In this document: piece by piece, positions 46,186-53,888 of the stretch
How positions within the stretch are numbered: position 1 is the first letter of the stretch
Layout of the letters: every line of letters starts with the position of its first letter
DNA from: Polyangiaceae bacterium
GTDB taxonomy: Bacteria; Myxococcota_A; Polyangia; Polyangiales; Polyangiaceae
Assembly (NCBI GenBank): GCA_015075635.1
Contig: JABTUA010000001.1
Location: 2,542,001 to 2,606,000, forward strand
Direction of reading: 5' to 3'
Length of the DNA stretch: 64,000 bases
Translations under genes and position numbers: made by a program
The notes under the pieces: generated by a model
Told to the model about the DNA's origin: nothing
Databases searched by the model: none
Seen by the model: only the letters and a program-made list of their open reading frames with translations

Positions 46186-46682
46186 GCAACATGAAGACCG
46201 CGATCTGCGCGATAATCTTGGTCCTGTCCACCGCCTGTTCAACGTCCGACGACGCATCGACACCCCGCGATGCGTCCTCTGATGACGGCGTCTCCGAGGT
46301 CTCGACGACGGATGGCTCCGACGCGGAAGGCGACGCGAGTGGTGGCAGTTCGGGGGATGCCGGGGTAGAGGACGCCAGCGATGCGGGCCAGGACGTCGAT
46401 TCAGGCGAGCCAAACCCAATTTGCGAAGGACTCGACGAGCCAACGTGCAAGAACACGCCAGGGTGCATCGCCCTGAAGGGCCAGCAGTACTCGACCGGAA
46501 AGTACGGCTTCGCCGGCTGTGCCCACTGGTGCGCAGGCTCCACGTCTCCTACGTGCGGAATCGCTCCCGACAAGTCCTGTTGGCACTTCGTCGATGCCTG
46601 CGTGCCGGACGGGTGGAAGCTGATCGAATTCTGCTCGTCCCCGGCACAATGCACGACTAGCTCGGACGCCGCGGCGGATTAG
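46182..46682 (+). CDS. Cys-rich lipoprotein coupled to the subtilase
   Basis: GTG 46182 overlaps the subtilase stop; an ATG follows at 46191. The 166-residue product has lipobox LSTAC, an acidic Ser/Asp/Gly linker and a C-terminal domain with ten or so cysteines (CEGLDEPTCKNTPGC, GCAHWCAGSTSPTCG, CWHFVDACV, FCSSPAQC). Coupling suggests it is a partner, for example an inhibitor, substrate or localisation factor of the protease (inference). Confidence 0.7.
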   Translation: MSNMKTAICAIILVLSTACSTSDDASTPRDASSDDGVSEVSTTDGSDAEGDASGGSSGDAGVEDASDAGQDVDSGEPNPICEGLDEPTCKNTPGCIALKGQQYSTGKYGFAGCAHWCAGSTSPTCGIAPDKSCWHFVDACVPDGWKLIEFCSSPAQCTTSSDAAAD

Positions 46683-46691
46683 GACGCCTGC

Positions 46692-46937
46692 CTACTCGCC
46701 CTTCGTTTTCAACTTCGAATCGTTCTCCCGGATGAACGCCCGGATCTCGTCGGCCATGTCCAAGAGCTTCGCCCACTGCTCCTTGTAGAGCGTGACCGGG
46801 AAGCGACCGAGGCCGTACACGGAGACGCCGCCCTTGTCGGACACCTTGAGCGAAACGGTGCGGGTCTTCGATTGCTTGAGCCGCTCGTTCTCGGCGCGGA
46901 GGCGTTCCAGCTCGGCCTTGAGATCTTCGTCGGTCAT
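46692..46937 (-). CDS. Small conserved protein with N-terminal coiled coil
   Basis: The 81-residue protein starts MTDEDLKAELERLRAENERL, a coiled coil, then VSLKVSDKGGVSVYGLGRFPVTLYKEQW and an acidic helix. The pattern resembles short conserved element proteins with the VSVYGLGRFPVTLY motif. Function unknown. It is downstream of the 59-residue zinc protein on the same strand. Confidence 0.65.
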   Translation of the reverse strand: MTDEDLKAELERLRAENERLKQSKTRTVSLKVSDKGGVSVYGLGRFPVTLYKEQWAKLLDMADEIRAFIRENDSKLKTKGE

Positions 46938-46952
46938 GGCGGTTTCTCTCCT

Positions 46953-47132
46953 CTACCGGAAATTCTCCTTCTGCCCGAGCGCCCCGCACTTGCGACACTT
47001 CCCGCTTCGGAACGCCTGGTTGGTGCACTCGCCGTCGCCGCCACGATCACACCCAACGTTCCCGCACTTCTTGCAGCGATAGAGCAACCCGCTGCAAGTG
47101 CTCTTCCCGCGCTTCCCCGGACAAGCTGCCAT
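46953..47132 (-). CDS. 59-residue zinc-ribbon protein
   Basis: Too short for most ORF filters but clearly structured. It has a CSGLLYRCKKCGNVGCDRGG pattern and FRSGKCRKCGALG, with about seven cysteines in CxxC pairs that fit two zinc ribbons. The ATG at 47132 and the 15-bp spacing to the downstream small gene support an operon. Function unknown. Confidence 0.6.
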   Translation of the reverse strand: MAACPGKRGKSTCSGLLYRCKKCGNVGCDRGGDGECTNQAFRSGKCRKCGALGQKENFR

Positions 47133-47207
47133 GACGTCCCTCCTAGTGGTGTCGCATCGTATCGGAACGCGTTCTGGAAGCACAGGTGAAGGGGCCGCGG
47201 TCGGAAC

Positions 47208-48344
47208 TTGAACGACAGGCCGTCGGTGGACTGTGCCAGGTTCGACCAGTATCGTGACTACGTGGCCGATGTCGCTCGCGACCCAAGCTTCCTCGCCGCC
47301 GCGATCACTGCGGGCGGCGGGGAAGAATCCATCACGCAGTTCTTGGCCGGCCTGCTGCACGACAAGGAGCTGCTCGCGGCCTACTTGAGCGCCGTGCTGC
47401 CCGAGGCCAACGCCTTGCCGCTCGACGCGGTCGTCCGCGCGGAGGACGAGGACGGCAGCGAAAAGGGCGTTCCCGACATCTCCATCACCGTGGACTCTCG
47501 GCTGCGCCTATTGGTCGAGAACAAGCTTGGCGCGCCGTTCACTGACAACCAGCCGCACGAGTACGTCAAGACACTCGCCACATGGAAGCGCGAGAATCCA
47601 GCTGGCGTCGCTGCGCTGGTCTTGCACGCACCGGAAGGCAGACTGCCCCACTTACTGGGCGAGACGAGCGCCCGAATGGGGAGTCGCGCGGCAGCACTGC
47701 CGCAGGAAGGAGAGTCCTACGGCGGCGTTCTGGTCAGGGCCATGGGCTGGTCTGCAATGGAACGCTTGCTCGCGTCCCACTTGGCCACGGTGACCGACCC
47801 AGTCTTCGAGTTTCTTCTCCGGTCGTTCTTGTACCTGTTGCGACCGTCTGCTCAAGCAGTCGCGAAACCGCTCACCAAAGACCACATCATGCACCTCACC
47901 AATCGTGCCGTCCTCGAAGCGATCACCGCGGCCGAAGACCTGCTCCGGGACGTTCGAGCCCTGCTGAACAGGAGCCACAAGAGCGAGATCAAGTGCGAGA
48001 TGGACGGGCAAGGAGTCGCTGTCTGGCCGAAGAACGCAGACGGCAAGCCCGACAAGGCGAAGGAGTTCTACGTGGGCCTGTACGCTCGCGTCGCGGCGCG
48101 CTTCGGCACCAGTCCGTTCATTGTCCAGCTCACCGGCGATGACTACGTCAACATCGAGGCAGTTCGTGCGAGCGGCCGGCGCGTCGTGGAAGGGGCCGAG
48201 CTTCAGGTCTTCGACTGGGTGGAGCGACCCATTGTCCCGATTGACTTGCTCGCCGACCTCGACCCTCCAGAGCAGGCGAAGAGAGTGGCCAATGAGATCG
48301 AGGCTGTACGGACAATCGCCCTCGGGAAGACCCACCGGCCGTAG
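47208..48344 (+). CDS. PD-(D/E)XK nuclease superfamily protein
   Basis: A TTG at 47208 is the best start found. The nuclease core is VPDISITVD (D90), LLVENKLGAPF (E104-x-K106), and a trailing Q115 and Y119, which is the PDDEXK_4 arrangement. The rest of the 378 residues is helical with a C-terminal beta region. Members of this group are often defence-associated or of unknown function. The catalytic residues appear intact. Confidence 0.8.
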   Translation: MNDRPSVDCARFDQYRDYVADVARDPSFLAAAITAGGGEESITQFLAGLLHDKELLAAYLSAVLPEANALPLDAVVRAEDEDGSEKGVPDISITVDSRLRLLVENKLGAPFTDNQPHEYVKTLATWKRENPAGVAALVLHAPEGRLPHLLGETSARMGSRAAALPQEGESYGGVLVRAMGWSAMERLLASHLATVTDPVFEFLLRSFLYLLRPSAQAVAKPLTKDHIMHLTNRAVLEAITAAEDLLRDVRALLNRSHKSEIKCEMDGQGVAVWPKNADGKPDKAKEFYVGLYARVAARFGTSPFIVQLTGDDYVNIEAVRASGRRVVEGAELQVFDWVERPIVPIDLLADLDPPEQAKRVANEIEAVRTIALGKTHRP

Positions 48345-48419
48345 CTCGATCGCCAAGACTGAAGTGGCCGGTCTCAGCCACACGTGCAGCCGGCGAAGAG
48401 CAACAATTGCATCCGTGTC

Positions 48420-48905
48420 TCAAGGGGGAGCGACGCCGAACGTGGCGCGCTTGCACTCCGGCCCGCATTCCGGCCCGTTCGGATAATAGTTGTCGTATTG
48501 CACTTCAGCGTCCCCACTGCCGAGCAGCGCGCCGGTCTGCTGGTCCTTCACCCTGAGGCGGTAGCGGTCACCCTGGTGGGGCTTAGGTGTCCCGAGGCTC
48601 GCGTCGCCCGAAACGACCCATGTCCCGGCAGGAGTCTTGTACTGGAAGCAGCAGATCACGTCCGCAGGCTCGGTGGTTCCAAAGTTGGCGCAGTTGTTAG
48701 GGCCCAGGTACCCGCTGCCGCTCTCGCACTGGTCGTTGAAACAGAACTCGATGACGACGGGGCCCAGCGCGTCCGTAACCTCTCCTGCGAACGATGCCCC
48801 ATGGAGGCAGCCCATCGCGTGGCACTCCGTGTACTCTTCGCTGCATCCGACCGCCCCCGTGACGACGACGGCAAGCGAGCATGAGAAGCACAACCGGCCC
48901 AACAT
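48420..48905 (-). CDS. Lipoprotein
   Basis: The 161-residue protein has a signal peptide (VVVTGAVGC lipobox) and a Cys-containing beta-rich domain: CHAMGCLHG, IEFCFNDQCESGSGYLG, NNCANFGT, VICCFQYKT, CGPECK. The pattern of disulfide-bonded beta strands matches other lipoproteins in the element. Function unknown. Confidence 0.72.
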   Translation of the reverse strand: MLGRLCFSCSLAVVVTGAVGCSEEYTECHAMGCLHGASFAGEVTDALGPVVIEFCFNDQCESGSGYLGPNNCANFGTTEPADVICCFQYKTPAGTWVVSGDASLGTPKPHQGDRYRLRVKDQQTGALLGSGDAEVQYDNYYPNGPECGPECKRATFGVAPP

Positions 48906-48971
48906 GCCCGAAGTGTACCACTCAGCGAAACGCCAGCTGACGGACTCCGGCCAAGAGGTATAATTCCCAGC

Positions 48972-49199
48972 GTGAGCGACGGCCCTTACCGCACCGCAGC
49001 CGAAGTCGTCGAAGACGTTGTCTCCGAGATGGCCGAGCCAGAGATCGACGACGAGATCGTGCCCGTCGTGGTCGCAGGTTCCGGCGCAACGGCCTGGGAC
49101 CTATCCGAACCAACTGGGCTTGGCATCGTGGTGCGCGCCATGGCCGGACTGCTGAGCATGCTCGCGCTCCTCGTAGCTACTTTGGTTGCGCTGCGCTGA
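48972..49199 (+). CDS. Small membrane protein
   Basis: GTG 48972 has a consensus TATAAT at 48959-48964 and CTGACG 16 bp further upstream, so transcription probably begins at the start codon. The 75 residues are acidic at the N-terminus, with one C-terminal membrane helix (GIVVRAMAGLLSMLALLVATL). No motif is recognised. Confidence 0.65.
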   Translation: MSDGPYRTAAEVVEDVVSEMAEPEIDDEIVPVVVAGSGATAWDLSEPTGLGIVVRAMAGLLSMLALLVATLVALR

Positions 49200-49260
49200 A
49201 ACGCACCAGCCAAGGGCCAAGCCGCGGAGCTTCAAGAACAGTCGTTACATTGGGTGGAAC

Positions 49261-49527
49261 ATGAAACCCCCCGCAATCGCGCTGCTCAACCCGATCATCG
49301 CCGACAAACAGTACGAGGGCATGTTCGACGGGGATCCGCGGATCGGGGAACTTGCGGAGGCCCTCGTCGGTCGGATGGACTCGTCTCTCTTCGACGAAGA
49401 GGTGATCCACGCGGTCAGGACGGCGGGGCAATCGCTCTCGTTCTCCGCGATGACCCAGGCTCTCGAACAACTGTACGACTACGCTGACCGGAAACAGATC
49501 TGGCTCGGAGATCCGCATCCATCGTGA
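49261..49527 (+). CDS. Small hypothetical protein
   Basis: The ATG at 49261 (SD GGTGG nearby) gives 88 residues that look like a small helical domain: GMFDGDPRIGELAEALVGRM, DEEVIHAVRTAGQSLSFSAM, LYDYADRKQIWLGDPH. No known family. It lies before a convergent trypsin-like protease gene. Confidence 0.6.
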   Translation: MKPPAIALLNPIIADKQYEGMFDGDPRIGELAEALVGRMDSSLFDEEVIHAVRTAGQSLSFSAMTQALEQLYDYADRKQIWLGDPHPS

Positions 49528-49603
49528 AGGGGCGTGCAGACCCGGAGTCCCCCGAAGGCGCTCAACAGAAGCGGGGGGATGTTCGCAGACTGCGCCGCTG
49601 AGG

Positions 49604-50464
49604 TCAGGAGCCCGACGTTGGGTCGGCTGGCGGGAGCAACGGCTTCAGTGGCTCTTCGAAGTCGAGTATCCGCTGGGCTTTGATCACGAACCCGAGGTTG
49701 CTGGGAATGCTGGTCTTGGAGATCGCGCGCTGCTGCGTCGGCACATCGACGACTTGAATCGTGCCGTCGGCCATGTACTGCGGCCCGGCGTAGAGAACAC
49801 CCAGCAGTTTGAACCGCGTGCCGATCACCGTACCCCCATCCTTCTTGCAGTACATGCCCTCGTTGAGCAAGAGGATCGGGGAGCCGCTTGAACCGGGAAA
49901 GCACGCGGCATCCACAACGAACTCACTGCGTCCGTTGTAGTCGAGTCTCGGGTGGGTCGCGCTGATACCCCTTCGGAAGATGGGCATGTTGTTCAGCGGA
50001 TCCCAGATCCCCGCCGGGTAGCCGACCATGATGATGTCCTCTACCGTCGCCAAGTCATCGAGATCGGCGAGGGTGGGGATGAGCGATCGATCAAGAGGAA
50101 TGATCCATATCTTCTTCCCCTTGGCTTCGGCTTCACGGTGAAGTGGGGCCGTCGGCATTATCGCCAGGTCAATTCCCTTGTCAGGGTGCCGAATCCACCG
50201 GGTCGCGAAGTCCGGCAACTCGACCGTGACGTGCTGGCCCGACGGGCCACCGGTACCGTCGTCCAAGTGCACTTGGAAGCGACCGACCTGCGCACCTTCG
50301 ACGACATGCCAGTTTGTCACGATCGCTGGAATGTGGGTGGAGCCCCTCTCCAGAAACCGGAAGAAGAACCCGGTGCCGGTTCCGCGGCCCCCATCCTTGT
50401 AGTCGCACTCGATCCGCACCGTGCTGTAGCTGAGCTTCTCGGTAATCGAAACCGGCAAGGCCAT
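49604..50464 (-). CDS. Trypsin-like serine protease (cytosolic type)
   Basis: A 286-residue protein with complete trypsin-fold catalytic triad: H53 (VTNWHVVEG), D99 (GIDLAIM) and S193 (FPGSSGSPIL). There is no signal peptide. Strand-like segments (GRGTGTGFFFRF, IIMVGYPAG) fit the chymotrypsin beta-barrel. Cytosolic trypsin-like domains often occur as effectors or sensors in prokaryotic immunity and conflict systems. It has no obvious operon partner. Confidence 0.85.
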   Translation of the reverse strand: MALPVSITEKLSYSTVRIECDYKDGGRGTGTGFFFRFLERGSTHIPAIVTNWHVVEGAQVGRFQVHLDDGTGGPSGQHVTVELPDFATRWIRHPDKGIDLAIMPTAPLHREAEAKGKKIWIIPLDRSLIPTLADLDDLATVEDIIMVGYPAGIWDPLNNMPIFRRGISATHPRLDYNGRSEFVVDAACFPGSSGSPILLLNEGMYCKKDGGTVIGTRFKLLGVLYAGPQYMADGTIQVVDVPTQQRAISKTSIPSNLGFVIKAQRILDFEEPLKPLLPPADPTSGS

Positions 50465-50761
50465 CTTCCTGTGGGGAGACTAGCACGCCGCAGCGCTCCG
50501 CTCGGTCGGTTGCCGCCATTCTCTGAAAGGTTTCGGCCTCGATCTCGGCAACTCCGATCAGGCACCGGGGCAGTGGACCTCTCGCGCGCGGTCCGTCTTG
50601 CAGAGCTGCGACGCTCTGCGAGCAGTGCTCGGTTGTCGCTGCGCTCCAGACAGTCGCACGCGAGGCCGGTGATCAGGAGCGCGGGGAGATGGATATATTC
50701 CTTTGGCGAGGGAGGTGATGGTGGCCCAGGCCAAGGCCAAGCCTTGGCCTGAGAGGGAGGG

Positions 50762-51136
50762 ATGCGACTCAAGTTCGAAACTCCCGAAGTCGAAATCACC
50801 GAACCGCTCGCGTCCCAACAGATGGGCATCCGCGAGCAAGACATGCACATCGTTTTGGATCTCTTGCGCAACAAGTTGTACAAGGATCCAATCAGGGCCT
50901 GCGTTCGTGAGTATCTCTGCAACGCACGAGATGCTCACCGTGAAGTTGGTACGCCGGAGAAACCTGTCAGGGTTACGTTGCCGACCGAGCTGGCGCGACA
51001 GATCGAGTTCAAGGACGAAGGGCCTGGCATCTCTCCGCGACGAATGGGCGACATCTTCCTGAACTATGTCGCTGCGCTCCGAGCCAAGGCTCCTGGCGCG
51101 TCTACCAAGCGTCGCTTCATCGAGGTCACGCCATGA
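50762..51136 (+). CDS. Truncated GHKL ATPase (phage rIIA-like)
   Basis: A strong SD (GAGAGGGAGGG) precedes the ATG. The 124 residues contain the N-box helix CVREYLCNARDAH and the G1-type motif DEGPGIS of GHKL ATPases, as in phage rIIA-like proteins. The sequence then ends at GASTKRRFIEVTP, where the full-length family continues with GGFGLG, so the ATP lid and remaining domain are missing. It could be a decayed gene or a functional single-domain fragment. Confidence 0.7.
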   Translation: MRLKFETPEVEITEPLASQQMGIREQDMHIVLDLLRNKLYKDPIRACVREYLCNARDAHREVGTPEKPVRVTLPTELARQIEFKDEGPGISPRRMGDIFLNYVAALRAKAPGASTKRRFIEVTP

Positions 51137-51360
51137 ACGACGACACCGAAGGCGCGGTCGTTTCCCTACTCGTGCTGCTCGATCTGATGAAGTGTCCGGG
51201 CCGCATTCGGATTGGCCACTCCCGTCAAGGCTACATGGCCGACGTGATCCTTGAAGAGAACGGCGAACTCACGGTCAGCATGGAAACCGGGAACGGAACC
51301 ACGGTCGGCGACGCTCTGCACGGGCTGCTGGGGGCAATGCAATGCGACGACGACCCGTAA
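51133..51360 (+). CDS. Small acidic protein, paralogue-like to the next gene
   Basis: Starts in an ATGA overlap with the truncated ATPase. The 75 residues end with ILEENGELTVSMETGNGTTVGDALHGLLGAM. The next gene has a very similar ending (GEGKTVGQALRVVLWRL), suggesting duplication. No function known. Confidence 0.6.
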   Translation: MNDDTEGAVVSLLVLLDLMKCPGRIRIGHSRQGYMADVILEENGELTVSMETGNGTTVGDALHGLLGAMQCDDDP

Positions 51361-51596
51361 CCGACGTCGAGGAGCTGCTGGTGCTGGCGCTCATGGTGCT
51401 CTCAAGATCAAGCAACAGGAGCTGCCTCTGCCTCGCTCACGAAGATGGCCAGTATGTCGTTGATGTGCTCGTCTTCTCCGGGGATGGCCAGAAGATCGAG
51501 CTTGTCCAGCGCGGCGAAGGCAAAACGGTGGGGCAAGCGTTGAGAGTCGTGCTTTGGCGGCTGTCGAAGGCGCGCGTCGGAGACAGCCCGAGTTGA
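51342..51596 (+). CDS. Small protein, paralogue-like to the previous gene
   Basis: 84 residues overlapping the previous gene by 19 bp. YVVDVLVFSGDGQKIELVQRGEGKTVGQAL parallels the preceding protein's ADVILEENGELTVSMETGNGTTVGDAL. The core (aDV...G....G.G.TVG.AL) is the shared feature. They probably form paired subunits (inference). Confidence 0.55.
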   Translation: MRRRPVTDVEELLVLALMVLSRSSNRSCLCLAHEDGQYVVDVLVFSGDGQKIELVQRGEGKTVGQALRVVLWRLSKARVGDSPS

Positions 51597-51610
51597 GGCT
51601 GGCCCGTCGC

Positions 51611-51895
51611 TCAGGGCTCGCGACGACGAACTCGACGCTTCTTCGGTCGGCCTCGCTTGGGCGGCTCAAGCTTGGCGTCTCGAAGGAGGCGACCCACCGG
51701 CACATCCAGCGCGTCGGCCAGAGCCAGCAGCACGCCGACGGAGATGTTCCTCGTGCCGCGCTCGATCGATTGCACGTAGGTCAGGTGAAGGTCGGTCTCC
51801 TCGGCGAGCTTCTCCTGAGTGATGCCCTTCGCTGTGCGGATCCGGCGCACGTTGGCCGCGATGCTTTCGAGAGCCTTTGCAGTGCGGTCGGGCAC
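51611..51895 (-). CDS. XRE-family helix-turn-helix regulator
   Basis: GTG 51895 gives 94 residues with a canonical XRE helix-turn-helix: NVRRIRTAKGITQEKLAEETDLHLTYVQSIERGTRNIS, then a helix and a basic C-terminus (KRGRPKKRRVRRR) like an AT-hook extension. It is divergent from the lipoprotein at 52020; the 124 bp between probably carry its operator. Autoregulation is likely but unproven. Confidence 0.88.
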   Translation of the reverse strand: MPDRTAKALESIAANVRRIRTAKGITQEKLAEETDLHLTYVQSIERGTRNISVGVLLALADALDVPVGRLLRDAKLEPPKRGRPKKRRVRRREP

Positions 51896-51951
51896 ATGGC
51901 TCGACTACTCGCGAGGGCAATTCTGAATAACAGCCGATAGTCTGGTTTTGC

Positions 51952-51981
51952 TTGACGGCCTGATTTTCGGGCCGTTACGCT
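51952..51981 (+). promoter_or_regulatory. Sigma-70-like promoter for the lipoprotein at 52020
   Basis: TTGACG (51952-51957) and TACGCT (51976-51981) are separated by 18 bp. A start at about 51989 would leave a ~30-nt leader with GGGAGAG as SD before the ATG at 52020. The intervening GGCCTGATTTTCGGGCC can form a short hairpin. Confidence 0.5.
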
Positions 51982-52019
51982 TTGATTGGGCGGGGTGCGC
52001 CCGCTCGGGAGAGACGAAG

Positions 52020-53243
52020 ATGTCCATGATCAGAATGGCTGCCGCGCTGGCGGTCGGGGCGACGATGCTTCAGGTGTCCGTGCTCGGCTGCGGGTCGGAC
52101 GACAGCGGCGGCGGCGGGAGCGGCAACACCGGCGGCGCACAGACGGGAGGCACGGGCGGTGCCGCCACGTGCACAGCGGGGGACACTCGGTCATGTACTG
52201 GCCCAGGTGCATGCCAAGGCGGCCAGACGTGCGAGCCAAGCGGGACTTGGGGAACGTGCGACTGCGGGAGCGGCGGCGGCGGGGGAGCCGGGGGAACAGC
52301 TGGTTCCACGAGCGGCGGCGCGGCCGGCACCGGAGGTGGCGCTGGCGCTGGTGGTACTGGTGGCTCTGGCCCAGCACCGACCAAACTGGCAGACGTCAAC
52401 GGTACGCCAGGCAACCTTGCCGTTCGCGGGTCAGTCGCCTTCTTCACAAGCGAATCTTCGGGCGCGTGGGACATCAAGAAGTGCGACCTGAGCAAAGCCT
52501 GCGCCGGTGGGCCGACCTCTCCCGAGACCGGCGTTGCCGAGCCCAAAGCCCTCGGCAATGACGGAAGCGGCAATCAATACGGCCGGAGCAGCGCGTCTGG
52601 CGTCCATCTGAGCCTCGTAAGCAACGGCCTCGTTCAGGTGAGCGCGGCTTCGAGCTTCGGTCTCGCCTTCGGCGGTCAAGCCCCTAATCAGGCGATCGTT
52701 TGGGGTGAGGCTGCGACGGTGTATGCGTGCCAAGGCGATCTGAGCAAGTGCGCCTCAAGCAAGGTCACTCTCGTCCAGGCGATGGCGCGTGCGGTGGCGC
52801 TTGACGACACGTCGGCGTACTGGGCTGGCTACGACACCGGGGCCATCGGGCAATGTCCAATTGCAGGCTGCGCAGGGAACCCGACCATCATCGCCTCCGG
52901 CCAGACGCAGCCTGACGCGCTCTCGGTCAATGGCATCCACGTGGTCTGGCGCACGAACAACTCGATCCTGACCAAGTGCACTTCGACGGGCTGCTCAGCA
53001 ACGCCCACGGTGCTGGCCTCCTCCCAGGACGACGCGACGGTTCCGTCCAGCGTGGTCGCGCAGGGCGGCGACGTGTTTTGGACGAACCCAACTGCGGGAA
53101 CGGTGATGAAGTGCCCGGTCGCCGGATGCTCAGGCAAGCCCGTCGTAATCGCCACTGGCCAAACCAGCGCGGCCGGCATCGGAGCAACTACGACAGCCGT
53201 GTACTGGCTATCGACGTCGGGCCTGATGTCCCTCCCTCGGTGA
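52020..53243 (+). CDS. Lipoprotein with Gly-rich linker and propeller-like repeats
   Basis: The ATG at 52020 (SD GGAGAG) gives 407 residues with lipobox LGC. A Gly/Ser/Ala linker with a Cys module (CTAGDTRSCTGPGACQGGQTC) leads into repeating blades: strand, then Cys-containing turns like KCDLSKAC, CPIAGC, KCTSTGC and KCPVAGCSG, about 45-50 residues apart. This gives an extracellular propeller with disulfide-stabilised blades, a style common in myxobacteria. No catalytic residues seen. Confidence 0.78.
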   Translation: MSMIRMAAALAVGATMLQVSVLGCGSDDSGGGGSGNTGGAQTGGTGGAATCTAGDTRSCTGPGACQGGQTCEPSGTWGTCDCGSGGGGGAGGTAGSTSGGAAGTGGGAGAGGTGGSGPAPTKLADVNGTPGNLAVRGSVAFFTSESSGAWDIKKCDLSKACAGGPTSPETGVAEPKALGNDGSGNQYGRSSASGVHLSLVSNGLVQVSAASSFGLAFGGQAPNQAIVWGEAATVYACQGDLSKCASSKVTLVQAMARAVALDDTSAYWAGYDTGAIGQCPIAGCAGNPTIIASGQTQPDALSVNGIHVVWRTNNSILTKCTSTGCSATPTVLASSQDDATVPSSVVAQGGDVFWTNPTAGTVMKCPVAGCSGKPVVIATGQTSAAGIGATTTAVYWLSTSGLMSLPR

Positions 53244-53292
53244 GCGTGGAAGAAACCCCGCTGCCGAAAGCCGGTAGGAGCACGCCCATCCC

Positions 53293-53784
53293 GTGGCCAC
53301 CCTGCGCATCGAGCGCCACTGCGACTGCGACGACATCGACCAAGCAAAGCGCGCCGTCGAAAACTACCTCGCGGCCATCGGATACGAGCTGACGGACGAG
53401 GACGACAAGCGCCTCACGTTCAAGTTCACCGGCGGCAAGTGGTACGCGACGAAGCTCAGCAACGCGACCCACAAGCTCAAGGTGCTCTTCACGGGATCGT
53501 CGGTGCGCGTCGAGTTTGGTCACTGGCTGAGCGGGGAAGCTGACCTGGAGAAGTGCCGCGAGGACTTCAACCGCACCGCCAAGGGGATCGCCCGTGCCAT
53601 CGACGCGAAAGCGGAGCGAAGGGCAAAGAAGCGTGCCGCCAAGAAAACCAAGAAGAAGCCGACCGGAGTGCGGCGGCACACGATCGAACGGCAGGTCGTC
53701 GTCGTGCGGTGCAAGTTCTGCCAGAAGCTCACGCCCGTGGATCTCGAAAAGTGCAAGAACTGCGGCGCTCCAAAGTTCTGCTGA
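53293..53784 (+). CDS. Small protein with C-terminal zinc ribbon
   Basis: The 163-residue protein starts at GTG and has an N-terminal alpha/beta domain (LRIERHCDCDDIDQAKRAVE, KRLTFKFTGGKWYATKL). A highly basic region follows (KAERRAKKRAAKKTKKKP), then CKFCQK and CKNCGAPKFC, a zinc ribbon. The basic segment suggests nucleic-acid binding. Followed by a terminator-like hairpin. Confidence 0.68.
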   Translation: MATLRIERHCDCDDIDQAKRAVENYLAAIGYELTDEDDKRLTFKFTGGKWYATKLSNATHKLKVLFTGSSVRVEFGHWLSGEADLEKCREDFNRTAKGIARAIDAKAERRAKKRAAKKTKKKPTGVRRHTIERQVVVVRCKFCQKLTPVDLEKCKNCGAPKFC

Positions 53785-53835
53785 GCGTCCTACTGGTTCG
53801 GTGATTGAATAGGAAGAGGTGGGGATGATTGGATT

Positions 53836-53863
53836 GCGCGCCCGGCCGAGGCCGGAGCGCGTT
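53836..53863. terminator. Intrinsic-terminator-like hairpin between convergent genes
   Basis: CGCGC-CCGGC and GCCGG-a-GCGCG pair with a CGAG loop and one bulged A, followed by TTTCCCTTCTTCCCC on the + strand. It sits in the 104-bp gap between the + gene ending at 53784 and the - gene ending at 53889, so it could serve both directions. Confidence 0.55.
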
Positions 53864-53888
53864 TCCCTTCTTCCCCTCGCCGTCCGCT

